DNA of 64,000 nt from Nitrospirota bacterium (GCA_029858565.1 JAOUEV010000003.1:62001-126000), one strand, 5' to 3'; numbered from the stretch's first letter, positions 44,235 through 53,055 are shown. Numbers and translations: made by a program. Notes: a model not told the origin generated them from the letters alone.

Positions 44235-45011
44235 ATGAAAAAAGCGTTCTTCCTGCTCTTTCTCTGTGGCTTGATCCTTGCCCTGAACAACACTGCCCTT
44301 GCCCTGTATCAATGGGTAGATAAAGAGGGCAATCTCCATATCTCTGATTATCCTCCGGGGGAGAGTAAAGCGGCAGAGGAACAGGCTGCTCCGGAACCGG
44401 AAAAACCGCGAGCTGTTCCGCAACCATCACCAGCTGTGATACCGCCTCCACCATCGCCGGTTAAAGCATCTCCAGCGCCAGCACCCGCTGCACCAGGACC
44501 GACCCAGCAGGCGCCTGAGGCGGTAATTCCCCAGCCCGCATCGGTCCCGACGATCACCATGCAAGCTGCTCCAGTGACGCAGCCTGCGCCGATAGAGACC
44601 CAGCCGCAACCCATGCCTTTCAGCGCGCCACAACCGGGGCAAAACCCTCCGCCAGGGCTGGTAGCTGCTGTAGTCGGCGGTTTTTTAATGGTGATCATGG
44701 TCATCGGTTTAGCGGTATATATCTATTCTTCGCTCTGCCTGTATCTGATCGCCAAGAAGCGGAACCTTGACGAGGCCTGGGCAGCCTGGATCCCGCTCCT
44801 GCAGATGTGGCCTCTCATGAGCGCAGCGGGAAAACCGCTCTGGTGGATCATCCTGTTGTTCATTCCCTTTGTCAACGCCGTTATCGGCATCTATCTCTGG
44901 ATGTGTATTGCCGAGAACCTGGGAAGGAACAAGTGGCTCGGCCTGCTCATGCTGATACCTGTCGTGAACTTTGTGTTCATGGGCGTGTTGGCGTTTTCCA
45001 AGTCGGAGTGA
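44235..45011 (+). CDS. DUF4124 membrane protein with Pro-rich linker and DUF5684-like helices
   Basis: The 258-residue protein has a signal peptide (MKKAFFLLFLCGLILALNN), then the short DUF4124 motif ALYQWVDKEGNLHISDYPPG. A proline- and alanine-rich stretch follows (about 50-140), then four hydrophobic helices with KKRNLDEAWAAWIPLLQMWP, resembling DUF5684. The topology suggests a periplasmic head on a membrane anchor. The function is unknown. The upstream gap holds tandem 14-base repeats and a promoter. Confidence 0.75.
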   Translation: MKKAFFLLFLCGLILALNNTALALYQWVDKEGNLHISDYPPGESKAAEEQAAPEPEKPRAVPQPSPAVIPPPPSPVKASPAPAPAAPGPTQQAPEAVIPQPASVPTITMQAAPVTQPAPIETQPQPMPFSAPQPGQNPPPGLVAAVVGGFLMVIMVIGLAVYIYSSLCLYLIAKKRNLDEAWAAWIPLLQMWPLMSAAGKPLWWIILLFIPFVNAVIGIYLWMCIAENLGRNKWLGLLMLIPVVNFVFMGVLAFSKSE

Positions 45012-45079
45012 TCTTGAGTCGGCGGGTGGGTTGGGTAGAACGTCCTTATGTAAAATCCGACGTCGATTTGGCAGAATAC

Positions 45080-45142
45080 TCGTAGTAGCGCAAGGGACCG
45101 AAAATCTCGGGCTTTAATGCGTTACATCCGACTTACCGACTA
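45080..45142. repeat. Family J repeat, left copy flanking the restriction-modification cassette
   Basis: TAGTAGCGCAAGGGACCGAA then AATCTCGGGCTTTAATGCG and CCGACTTACCGAC resembles, in direct orientation, the copy at 47301-47366 (ATCGCAAGAGACCGAAGATG then TCGGGTCTCGTTGCGC and CTACCTACG). The upstream gap also contains GGTGGGTTGGGTAGAACG. The two copies bracket the methyltransferase and endonuclease genes. Confidence 0.55.
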
Positions 45143-45260
45143 ACTCCAGCGTGCAATTCTAGGATTTTGTAGAGATTTATTCCCCACCTAATAACATTCG
45201 CTGTTTTCTTATAAATCCGTTGACAAGGAATCAATTCCGTGTGAAATTAGCTAGCAAACT

Positions 45261-46190
45261 ATGACTAAATCAATACATCGTAAGAAACACAGCATAACAA
45301 AGGCGAATGTAGTAAGAGAAACAGCTCGCCAGTATTTGCCTCCAATCAAGTTGGTGGACTCTGTGATTTTTCAGGGCGACGCGCAGCACATTTTAGCTCG
45401 TTTACCGAAAGAATCTGTTCAATGCGTTGTAACATCTCCTCCCTATTGGGGACTTAGGGACTATAACATCGACGGTCAAATTGGGCTTGAAGAGACCCTT
45501 CCGCAGTTCATTAATAGGCTTGTGACGATATTCCGGGAAATCCATCGTGTTCTTAAACCTTCAGGTACTGTATGGCTTAATATCGGAGACGGATATACGA
45601 GTGGCAATCGAGGTTGGCGTGCTCCCGATAAGAAGAATCCAGCGCGGGCTATGTCTGTGAGGCCAAATACCCCCGAAGGCCTGAAGCCGAAAGATCTTAT
45701 AGGAGTTCCTTGGAGATTAGCTCTTGCTTTGCAACAGGATGGCTGGTTTTTGCGTAGCGACATCGTCTGGAATAAGCCAAATGCCATGCCCGAGAGCGTC
45801 AAGGATCGTCCAACGCGCGCGCATGAGTATATCTTCATGTTTTCAAAGAATGAGAAGTACTACTACGATTATGAAGCTATAAAGGAGCCACGTGACGACG
45901 GAAAGGGGCAGCGGAACAAGCGAAGTGTATGGGACATCAATACGGAACCGTTCAAAGAAGCTCATTTCGCAACCTTCCCTTCTAAATTGATTGAGCCTTG
46001 TATTAGCGCTGGAAGTCGAGCTGGCGATTTTGTGCTTGATCCCTTCTTTGGCTCGGGCACAGTCGGTGTCGTCTGCAATCGGCTCGGTCGGAAGTATATA
46101 GGCATTGAATTGCATCCGGCGTACATTGCTCTCGCAGAAAAAAGGATGGCATCGAATAATGGGACGAATGGTGACAATAAGTCTAAGTAA
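45261..46190 (+). CDS. Site-specific DNA methyltransferase, beta class (Type II M)
   Basis: The 309-residue enzyme has the catalytic motif TSPPYWGLRDY (SPPY, motif IV) near the N-terminus and the AdoMet motif DPFFGSGTVGVV (motif I) near the C-terminus. This is the circularly ordered beta class of N4-cytosine or N6-adenine methylases. It would protect the host DNA from the endonuclease encoded next, whose gene overlaps this one by 32 bases. AT-richer composition and flanking repeats indicate transfer. The SPPY form suggests N4-cytosine. Confidence 0.92.
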   Translation: MTKSIHRKKHSITKANVVRETARQYLPPIKLVDSVIFQGDAQHILARLPKESVQCVVTSPPYWGLRDYNIDGQIGLEETLPQFINRLVTIFREIHRVLKPSGTVWLNIGDGYTSGNRGWRAPDKKNPARAMSVRPNTPEGLKPKDLIGVPWRLALALQQDGWFLRSDIVWNKPNAMPESVKDRPTRAHEYIFMFSKNEKYYYDYEAIKEPRDDGKGQRNKRSVWDINTEPFKEAHFATFPSKLIEPCISAGSRAGDFVLDPFFGSGTVGVVCNRLGRKYIGIELHPAYIALAEKRMASNNGTNGDNKSK

Positions 46191-47169
46191 TCCGGACCTA
46201 CAGGTTGATTTTGCTGCAGCATTAGTGCAACTGCGAGATACGTATCTTCAAGAGGCACTCTTTACTACAGTGAAGAAGATAACGTTGCGATTAGTAGACA
46301 GGGATCTGGCGGAATTCGCGACAGATTCTGATTTGGCACTACTTGCCTCGAAAGGACTTCGCGGGGAAATCATCTTTGCAACTCCTACGATTCTGCGCGC
46401 CAACCCGTATTTGCTGGGTTACTATCGGTTGCTCCTGGGCTACAGTCAAAAACAGTTCTATACGGCTAGTACAGGGTGTGGCAAATTTAAAGCAATGGAG
46501 GCGGACGGTCAGTTGTCATCGACTTGTGAAACTTCGCTTAAAGACTTGTGTAATGGGCTAAACAAGGCCTCATCCTACCTATTGAATTCGATGCTCGCTA
46601 CTTCTCTAACGAGATCATTTCTAGATGATCTGACTCTCCTGACGCTCGGGCCTCAATTAAGAGGTGGGACAAACGTAAAGATTGGCGCACGTGGTATTGT
46701 GCTCGTATTTGATGCGATAAAGGCTATTGTTGAGGATAATGTCACTCGAACTTCCACAAGAGTCATTGAGATAGTTAATGCAGCCTCTCGGAAAGTATTG
46801 ATTGAGTTTGCATCGGACCCAGATATTGTCATTCGGGAACAGCTCTGCTCTCGCAAAGAGGATTACAGAAATATCATCGCTATTGAGATAAAAGGCGGAA
46901 CGGATTTTTCTAACATACATAACAGAATTGGTGAAGCTGAAAAAAGCCACCAAAAAGCGAAGGCACAAGGTTTTGCCGAATGCTGGACGGTTGTAAATGT
47001 CGATCGGATTGATATTCCTACTGCGATGCGAGAATCACCCTCTACTAACAGGTTCTATCGTCTGTCTCAAATAGTTAGTGGGGAAGGTGCTGAGTACAGT
47101 GATTTCGAAGGTCGAATACGATCACTAACAGGAGTGCCAAGCAAGTCGAAAAAACGAAAGAAGAAGTAA
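46159..47169 (+). CDS. Type II restriction endonuclease, XcyI-like
   Basis: The 336-residue protein looks like the XcyI/XmaI/Cfr9I group, which cuts CCCGGG, from the stretch ANPYLLGYYRLLLGYSQKQFY and the preceding LRDTYLQEALFTTVKK. The putative active-site region is NIIAIEIKGGTDFSNIH (E-x-K). The family call is from memory and tentative. The gene begins inside the methyltransferase gene (32-base overlap from ATG 46159; a second Met at 46168 is possible). Confidence 0.75.
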   Translation: MGRMVTISLSNPDLQVDFAAALVQLRDTYLQEALFTTVKKITLRLVDRDLAEFATDSDLALLASKGLRGEIIFATPTILRANPYLLGYYRLLLGYSQKQFYTASTGCGKFKAMEADGQLSSTCETSLKDLCNGLNKASSYLLNSMLATSLTRSFLDDLTLLTLGPQLRGGTNVKIGARGIVLVFDAIKAIVEDNVTRTSTRVIEIVNAASRKVLIEFASDPDIVIREQLCSRKEDYRNIIAIEIKGGTDFSNIHNRIGEAEKSHQKAKAQGFAECWTVVNVDRIDIPTAMRESPSTNRFYRLSQIVSGEGAEYSDFEGRIRSLTGVPSKSKKRKKK

Positions 47170-47514
47170 TGCAATTGTTCCAATCAGTGTGCTCCTACCC
47201 CCGGTTTGGTCAACTCGTAGGTTGGGTCGAACGGTTCATATGGAGCCCAACGAATCATGATTGAGAGATGTTGGGCAAGATGAATCCTTTTACCAAACCT
47301 ACCAACTCAGGGTATCGCAAGAGACCGAAGATGTCGGGTCTCGTTGCGCTCTACCCTACCTACGAATCCTGCTCATCAGAACCACCCCACCTAACCTCCC
47401 CTTATTACCAAAAGTAGGCGCCTCTAGGGGGAGGGAGGCATCTGCCCCTACCTTGACACCTGCCCGCCGCTCTCCTACAATTGAACCAGAGATACCCGTC
47501 ACGTGGAGGATTCC
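47170..47514. other. 345-base gap after the restriction-modification cassette
   Basis: No gene is visible. It holds family J pieces: CGTAGGTTGGGTCGAACG near 47218, AGATGTTGGGCAAGATG near 47268, CAAACCTACCAACTCAGG near 47294 and the copy at 47301-47366. The last part before 47500 is a plain leader for the Lon-family gene. Confidence 0.5.
47301..47366. repeat. Family J repeat, right copy flanking the restriction-modification cassette
   Basis: GGGTATCGCAAGAGACCGAA then GATGTCGGGTCTCGTTGCGC and CTCTACCCTACCTACG matches the copy at 45080-45142 in the same orientation. The two bracket the methyltransferase and endonuclease genes. Confidence 0.55.
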
Positions 47515-49992
47515 GTGAACATCAAGGATTTCGAGGTCGCACTTGCTGATCTTCGCCGCACTGCCGATCCCGCGGAGTTTCCCTTTGCTACGACCGCGGA
47601 ACTGTCCACACGCGAGGATGTGATCGGCCAGCAGCGCGCGGTGAGCTCTTTGGAGTTCGGCCTGGGGATCAAGAACCACGGCTACAATATCTACGTGTCC
47701 GGCGTGCCGGGTACGGGCAGGAACAGCATTGTCCGGTCCATTGTAAAGCGGATCTCCCTGGGACGGCCGGTGCCCGAGGACTGGTGCTTCATAAACAACT
47801 TCAAGGACGCAGACCGGCCCCACTCGATCAAGCTCGCGCCGGGCAGGGGGCGGGAGTTCCAGCATGACATGGAAAAGTTCATAGAGCTCATGCTGGCCGA
47901 GATCCCCAAGGTATTCGAATCCAAGGAGTATGAAGAGCAGAAGACCGGGGTCCAGGAACAGCTTGAGCACGCCAAGGAGGTCCTGTTCGAGGACACAGCG
48001 CACCGGGCGCAGGACCTGTCCTTCCAGCTTACGGTGACGCGGACCGGGATCGTGAAGGTCCCGCTGTTCAAAGGCAAGACCTTGCAACCCGAGGACGCGG
48101 AAAAGTTCACGCCCGAGCAGCGGCTCGAGATCGAGGACCGCGAAAAGAAGGTCGATGCCGAGATCCGCGATTTCCTGTCCAAGGCGCGCCTGCTCGACAA
48201 GGAGGCGCAGGAGAAGATCCGCGAGCTGAACCGCAAGATCGCCCACTTTGCCATGGGTCACCAGCTGGATGACCTGAAGGTGAAATATCGGGATAATCCG
48301 CGCATACCCGACTATCTGAGCGAGGTGGAGGAGGACATTCTCGGGAATCTGAAGGAGTTCCTTGGCCAGACGCCGGAACTGCCGTTCCATATCGAGGGAA
48401 TGGACCGCCAGGCCCTGCTGGAACGCTACCGGGTAAACGTGCTCGTTGATAATTCCAGGACCAGGGGCGGGCCGGTCGTGGAAGAAGCGAACCCGACCTA
48501 CAATAACCTCGTCGGCAGGATCGAACGGAAAGCGCGGTTCGGCGCGCTGTTCACGAACTTCACCATGATCAAGTCGGGCTCCGTGCTCCAGGCGAACGGC
48601 GGATATCTGATCATGAACGCGCTGGACGTGCTGCGGAACCCCTTTTCCTGGGACGCGCTCAAAAGGATCATCAAGAAGAGCGAAGTGAAGATCGAGGATA
48701 TCGCCGAGCTCTACGGCGTTTCCACGGCCGGGATCAAACCCGAACCGATCCCGGTTTCGGTCAAGGTCATCATGCTCGGCAGTCCCTGGCTGTACTACCT
48801 GCTGTACTCCTATGATGAGGACTTCCGGAGCATCTTCAAGGTCCGGTCGGATTTTGACACACAGGTAAATGATTCGGCCGATGAAAAGCAGCGGTACGCG
48901 AATTTCATAGGAAACATGGCGGCGGAGGAGAAACTGCTGGCATTCACCCGCGAGGCGGTCGCGGGGATCGTGGACCACGCGGCCCGGCTTGCGGAGAAGA
49001 AGGGTAAGCTTTCCCTGCGCTTCAGCGATATTTCCGATATTGTGCGTGAGGCATCGTACTGGGCAGGAGAGGGCGGAGCAGCGGTTGTCGGAGCGGATCA
49101 TGTGGACAAGGCGCTTGATGCCAGGATCTACCGGGGAAATCTTCTTGAAGAACGCATCCAGGAACTCCTGACCGACGGGACCATCCTGGTGGATGTGAGC
49201 GGCGCGGTAGCCGGCCAGGTGAACGGCCTGTCGGTCTACGACCTTGGGGACTTTTCCTTTGGCAAGCCGTCGCGGATAACCTGCAGTGTTCATCTGGGGA
49301 AGGCCGGCGTGGTGGACATCGAGCGGGAGGCCAAGCTCTCCGGCCGGATCTACAACAAGGGCGTGCTGATCCTGTCAGGCTATCTTGGCGGAACCTATGC
49401 ACGGGACAGGCAGCTTTCCCTTTCCGCGAGCATTGCCTTTGAACAAAGCTACGGAGATATTGAAGGCGACAGCGCCTCGATCGCCGAGCTGGTCGCGCTT
49501 CTGTCGGCGGTCACCGGCGTCCCGGCGCGGCAAGACTTCGCGATCACGGGATCGATCAACCAAAAGGGAGAGGTCCAGCCCATCGGCGGAGTGAACGAGA
49601 AGATAGAAGGATTCTTCGCAGTATGCAAGGCACGGGGGCTTACCGGCGACCAGGGCGTGGTGATCCCCCGGAAGAATGTCATGCACCTCATGCTGAAAAA
49701 AGAGGTCGTCCAAGCGGTCAAAGAAGGGAAGTTCCGTATCTACGCGGTCTCGACCGCGGATGAGGCGCTCTTCCTCATGACCGGAGTCGTTGCTGGAGAG
49801 CGGAAGACCGACGGGACCTGGCCTGAGGGGACGTTGAATTATCTTGTGGACAAGCGGCTGAAGGAAATAGCGAAGAAGCTTAAGGCCGATGAAAAGGCCG
49901 AGGCCAAGGATAAGGAAAAGGAAAAAGAAAAGAAGGAAGAGAACAACGAGACACCGCCGCCCAAGCCGACCGTGCCGGGTGGACCGGGATAA
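47515..49992 (+). CDS. Lon-family AAA+ protease (LonB/AAA_32 type)
   Basis: The 825-residue protein has an N-terminal AAA_32 region with the P-loop GVPGTGRNS (Arg in place of the usual Lys, as is common in this group), a long coiled-coil part (about 190-280), and a Lon protease domain at the end. The catalytic dyad is Ser in GDSASIAE and Lys in GGVNEKIEG. The GTG at 47515 follows GGAGG. The C-terminal tail is charged (Lys/Glu-rich, then Pro). Such proteases degrade misfolded or regulatory proteins. Confidence 0.92.
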   Translation: MNIKDFEVALADLRRTADPAEFPFATTAELSTREDVIGQQRAVSSLEFGLGIKNHGYNIYVSGVPGTGRNSIVRSIVKRISLGRPVPEDWCFINNFKDADRPHSIKLAPGRGREFQHDMEKFIELMLAEIPKVFESKEYEEQKTGVQEQLEHAKEVLFEDTAHRAQDLSFQLTVTRTGIVKVPLFKGKTLQPEDAEKFTPEQRLEIEDREKKVDAEIRDFLSKARLLDKEAQEKIRELNRKIAHFAMGHQLDDLKVKYRDNPRIPDYLSEVEEDILGNLKEFLGQTPELPFHIEGMDRQALLERYRVNVLVDNSRTRGGPVVEEANPTYNNLVGRIERKARFGALFTNFTMIKSGSVLQANGGYLIMNALDVLRNPFSWDALKRIIKKSEVKIEDIAELYGVSTAGIKPEPIPVSVKVIMLGSPWLYYLLYSYDEDFRSIFKVRSDFDTQVNDSADEKQRYANFIGNMAAEEKLLAFTREAVAGIVDHAARLAEKKGKLSLRFSDISDIVREASYWAGEGGAAVVGADHVDKALDARIYRGNLLEERIQELLTDGTILVDVSGAVAGQVNGLSVYDLGDFSFGKPSRITCSVHLGKAGVVDIEREAKLSGRIYNKGVLILSGYLGGTYARDRQLSLSASIAFEQSYGDIEGDSASIAELVALLSAVTGVPARQDFAITGSINQKGEVQPIGGVNEKIEGFFAVCKARGLTGDQGVVIPRKNVMHLMLKKEVVQAVKEGKFRIYAVSTADEALFLMTGVVAGERKTDGTWPEGTLNYLVDKRLKEIAKKLKADEKAEAKDKEKEKEKKEENNETPPPKPTVPGGPG

Positions 49993-50026
49993 AGAATCCT
50001 TGAAACTACAAAGGCGAGGCCCTGTT

Positions 50027-50216
50027 TTCGCGCAGAGACGCGGAGACGCAGAGAAAAGCAGATCAGGAACCTTTAATTCAGCCACGGAAGACGCGGAAGA
50101 AGCAAAGCATTTCCTCCGTTGGTTTTAAAGCCGAGATTAAGGCTTTTGATTTTTCCGCCTCTTCCGTGGCCATTTTTCTTTTGCCGTTCCCTGCGCCTCT
50201 GCGTCTCCGCGCGAGA
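50027..50216. repeat. Composite nested repeat: family A arms around a family B unit (322-base gap 49993-50314)
   Basis: The gap holds no gene. The left A arm (TTTTCGCGCAGAGACGCGG then AGACGCAGAG, 50027-50057) faces the right A arm (TTCCCTGCGCCTCTGCGTC then TCCGCGCGAGAA, 50187-50216). Between them lies a B unit with arms GCCACGGAAGACGCGGAAG (50081) and TTCCGCCTCTTCCGTGGC (50153-50170). The B core has GTTGGTTTTAAAGCC. Confidence 0.8.
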
Positions 50217-50314
50217 ATGGTTTTGTTTCGATGTTTCTCCAGGATCTATGCCCCTATAACCGGCCTTCCATGGTATAATGCTTCCGCTGTTGGTCATGGG
50301 GACAGCAACACTTC

Positions 50315-51373
50315 ATGTACGAATCCATCATTTCCTCGTTCCAGATACCCGGCAGGCTCCTTTCCGCGGAGCGCTTTGGTGCCGGTCTGATCAACGACAC
50401 CATCCTCTGCGAGTACTCAGCCGATGGCGAGGTGCGCAAGTATATTCTCCAGCGCATCAATGGACAGGTATTTCTCCATCCCGGGCAGGTGATGCAGAAC
50501 GTTGAGCTCGTGACCGGACATATCCAGGACCGGATGCGGCAGGAGGGGATCGCTGATCCCGAGAGCCTGACGCCGGCCCTGATCTGGACCCGCTCAGGAG
50601 GATCCTGTCATGTGGACCAGGGCGGCGGTCACTGGCGCATGTTCCACTTCATCGAGAGCGGAGAGGTATTCGACCGCGTCAGGGACGGGAACCACGCGTA
50701 CGAGGTCGGAAGGGCGCTCGGACGGTTCCAGGCGCTCGTTGCCGATCTTTCTCCTGAAAAGCTTCACGATACACTTCCGGGTTTTCACGAAACACCCCGT
50801 TATCTCGCGGAGCTTGACCGGGCCGTGAAGACCCATGGAGAACATGCGTCCGCAGTCGGTCCGGAGCTTGCTTTTGTTGCGGTCAGGAGGTCGCTTGCGG
50901 ACAGCCTTCTTGATCCGCTTCGCTCGGCCGCGATCCCGCTCCGGGTCGTGCATAATGATCCCAAGGTGAACAACATCCTGATCAGCAAGGTCACGGGCAA
51001 GGCGCTCTGCATGGTGGACCTGGACACGGTGAAGCCGGGTATCGTGCATTTCGACTTCGGCGACTGCGTCCGCTCGGCAGCGAATCCGGCGGGAGAGGAT
51101 GCGGAAGACCTGAACAGCGTGGCTTTTGAGACGGGCTGGTACGAAGCCCTGACCCGGGGATACCTTGAAGAAGCAAAGTTCCTGACCACGGCCGAGATCG
51201 AACTCCTCCCCCTGTCCGTGCGTGTCATAACCTTTGAGCTTGGCATCAGGTTCCTTTGCGATCATGTTCAGGGAGACACCTATTTCAGGACACGCTATCC
51301 CGGGCACAATCTGCACAGGGCGCGGGTGCAGTTCCGGTTGCTGGAGAAGATGGAAGAGGCGTTGAATAAATAA
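50315..51373 (+). CDS. Phosphotransferase, NahK-like N-acetylhexosamine 1-kinase
   Basis: The 352-residue protein has the aminoglycoside-phosphotransferase fold: an N-terminal lobe with FGAGLINDTILCEY and YILQRINGQVF, and a catalytic loop LRVVHNDPKVNNILI with VDLDTVKPGIVHFDFGD. The N-terminus and LQRIN match N-acetylhexosamine 1-kinase NahK, which phosphorylates GlcNAc or GalNAc. With the AmgK-MurU fusion it fits amino-sugar salvage. A composite repeat fills the 5' gap. Confidence 0.83.
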   Translation: MYESIISSFQIPGRLLSAERFGAGLINDTILCEYSADGEVRKYILQRINGQVFLHPGQVMQNVELVTGHIQDRMRQEGIADPESLTPALIWTRSGGSCHVDQGGGHWRMFHFIESGEVFDRVRDGNHAYEVGRALGRFQALVADLSPEKLHDTLPGFHETPRYLAELDRAVKTHGEHASAVGPELAFVAVRRSLADSLLDPLRSAAIPLRVVHNDPKVNNILISKVTGKALCMVDLDTVKPGIVHFDFGDCVRSAANPAGEDAEDLNSVAFETGWYEALTRGYLEEAKFLTTAEIELLPLSVRVITFELGIRFLCDHVQGDTYFRTRYPGHNLHRARVQFRLLEKMEEALNK

Positions 51374-51388
51374 GTATCAAGACCTGTT

Positions 51389-51487
51389 TCGCGCAGGGAC
51401 GCAGAGCTCGCAGGGAAGACAAGTATCAAAGAACATGACCACGTCTTTGAGGTTTTCCCAGCGTCTCAGCGCCTCTGCGCGAGGACG
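51389..51487. repeat. Inverted word repeat (family A)
   Basis: TCGCGCAGGGACGCAGAGC then TCGCAGGGAAG (51389-51418) faces TTTTCCCAGCGTCTCAGCG then CCTCTGCGCGAGGACGG (51454-51487). The core between the arms is CGTCTTTGAGG. It occupies the gap between the NahK-like and cyclophilin-like genes. Confidence 0.75.
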
Positions 51488-51531
51488 GTTTTGGTGTGTC
51501 AGCCTTGTCTCATAATAAAGGAGCAGCCATC

Positions 51532-51906
51532 ATGCCGACCAAGATCGTGATCACCGTGAACCGCGTAAAGCTCGACGGGGAACTGTACGATACCCCCTGC
51601 GCTCAGGCGATCGCTAAACTGCTGCCGCTGTCCGAGCGGCCGTCCGAGTGGGGCGATGAGTTCTACTTCGAGATCCCGGTCACCTGCGCGTCAGATCCCA
51701 CTGCGACCACGAAAGTGCGGGTAGGGGACATCGGGTACTGGCCCCAGGGAAAAGCTCTTGCCATCTTCTTCGGCCGTACGCCCATGAGCACCGGGCCGGA
51801 ACCGGTGCCTGCGGGACCGGTGAATTCCGTTGGGAGGATCATCGGAGACGCAGCGGTTTTGCAAAAGGAAAAGGGAACACGGAAGATCAGGATCGAGAAG
51901 GCGTGA
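51532..51906 (+). CDS. Cyclophilin-like protein (TM1367 type)
   Basis: The 124-residue protein starts MPTKIVITVNRVKLDGELYD. It has the small beta-barrel pattern of the cyclophilin-like (cyclophil_like) family, with WGDEFYFEIPV and VRVGDIGYWPQGKALAIFFG, ending in GPEPVPAGPVNSVGRI. It is not an obvious prolyl isomerase. The ATG at 51532 follows AAAGGAG at good spacing; an upstream Met is less likely. The role is unknown. Confidence 0.82.
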   Translation: MPTKIVITVNRVKLDGELYDTPCAQAIAKLLPLSERPSEWGDEFYFEIPVTCASDPTATTKVRVGDIGYWPQGKALAIFFGRTPMSTGPEPVPAGPVNSVGRIIGDAAVLQKEKGTRKIRIEKA

Positions 51907-51930
51907 TGAGCGGATCAAGAACCTTTTTCT

Positions 51931-52063
51931 GCCACGGAAAATGCGGAAGAAGCAGGGCGATTGCTCCAGGGTTTAAAACCCAAGGGTAACGTCTTTGAAT
52001 TTTCCGCTTTTTCCGTGGCTATCGTTTTTGCCGTCCTCCGCGCCTCTGCGTCTCCGCGCGAGA
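51931..52063. repeat. Composite nested repeat (family B unit and right A arm)
   Basis: CTGCCACGGAAAATGCGGAAG (51930-51950) faces TTTCCGCTTTTTCCGTGGCT (52001-52020). It is followed by GTCCTCCGCGCCTCTGCG then TCTCCGCGCGAGA, a right A arm (52033-52063). The bases before it (GATCAAGAACCTTT) match the same position of the composite at 50061, so the left A arm has probably been lost next to the cyclophilin-like gene. Confidence 0.8.
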
Positions 52064-52076
52064 TAAGGATTTTGAT

Positions 52077-52892
52077 GTGATCATTTTGAATACTTGTCGA
52101 AAGACAGCTTATCTTGGTTGCCTGATCGCATTGCTCTCCGCTTGCGGCACCATGCAGAACGGCCGGGGCTGGGGCCAGGATGCGACCCTCACGCCGGGAT
52201 GGGACCGTGTGGGCAGGGCCGCGCTGAACGCCATGGCCGCACCCGAGACCTGGGCGCCTGCCGCGGGTGCCGCGGCATTTCAGATAGGCCACGCTGACCA
52301 GCGGGTGTCTGACCGGGCAATGAGGAGCAATCCGGTATACGGCTCCCGCCATACCGCCGACCGCGTGAGCGACCAGCTGCTGTATGCCAGCGGAGCGGTC
52401 TGGGTCATTTCCGGGGCAGCGGCGCCGAGCGGAGAGGGGGCGGGCGAATGGACCCTGAACAAGATCAAAGGATTCACCATCGAGGCCGGCGGCGGGCTTG
52501 CGGCACTGGGCCTGGTCGAGATCACGAAAAAGGGAACGGACCGGGAACGGCCGGACCATACCGACCGGGAAAGCTTTCCCTCGGGCCATGCAGCGGGCGC
52601 ATCCTACTTTCTCACCCTGTCGTCGCGCCATGTTGACACCTTTGGGTGGTCGCCCGCTGCGGTGACCGCGAGCCGCATCGGTCTCGGCACGATCACGGCT
52701 GCGACCGCCTGGGCACGCGTCGAGGCAGGCCAGCATTACCCGTCAGATGTGCTGGCCGGGATCGCCGTAGGTCATTTTTTCGGAGCTTTTGTGACCGACG
52801 CGTTCATCGGGGCTGATAATCCCCTGAATGCCCTGGTCCTGTTTGAACCGGCAAAAGGCGGAGGAGTGGCGATGGTGCGGTTCGATTTCTGA
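52077..52892 (+). CDS. PAP2-family lipoprotein phosphatase
   Basis: The 271-residue protein has a signal peptide with the lipobox LSAC (lipidated Cys at about residue 23), and the three PAP2 motifs KKGTDRERP, SFPSGHAAGA and RVEAGQHYPSDVLAG. The two His residues and the Asp are in place, so it is likely an active phosphatase, for example on undecaprenyl or other lipid phosphates. The start is a GTG at 52077, 13 bases after a right A arm. Few hydrophobic segments are seen, so it may be peripheral. Confidence 0.88.
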   Translation: MIILNTCRKTAYLGCLIALLSACGTMQNGRGWGQDATLTPGWDRVGRAALNAMAAPETWAPAAGAAAFQIGHADQRVSDRAMRSNPVYGSRHTADRVSDQLLYASGAVWVISGAAAPSGEGAGEWTLNKIKGFTIEAGGGLAALGLVEITKKGTDRERPDHTDRESFPSGHAAGASYFLTLSSRHVDTFGWSPAAVTASRIGLGTITAATAWARVEAGQHYPSDVLAGIAVGHFFGAFVTDAFIGADNPLNALVLFEPAKGGGVAMVRFDF

Positions 52893-52916
52893 TACAATCG
52901 AAATCAAAAGGCATGT

Positions 52917-53012
52917 GTCGCGCAGTGGCGCAGAGTACGCAGGGAAGTCTAGGTCCCGGGACTGAATTTCGGTTTCAAGAACTCCTCTGCGCCTCAGCGC
53001 CTCTGCGCGAGA
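52917..53012. repeat. Inverted word repeat (family A)
   Basis: TGTCGCGCAGTGGCGCAGAG then TACGCAGGGAAG (52916-52947) faces CTCCTCTGCGCCTCAGCG then CCTCTGCGCGAGA (52982-53012). The loop contains CCCGGGACTGAATTTCGG. It sits between the PAP2 lipoprotein gene and ilvA. Confidence 0.75.
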
Positions 53013-53055
53013 TAAGTCGCTTATCTGCCTTGCCTTTGAAAAAGGAGCTCCCTTC

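Noticed and set aside
47356-49293. A 645-residue minus-strand frame opposite the Lon-family gene
   Set aside because: It is the antisense of a well-supported protease and has no recognisable motifs.
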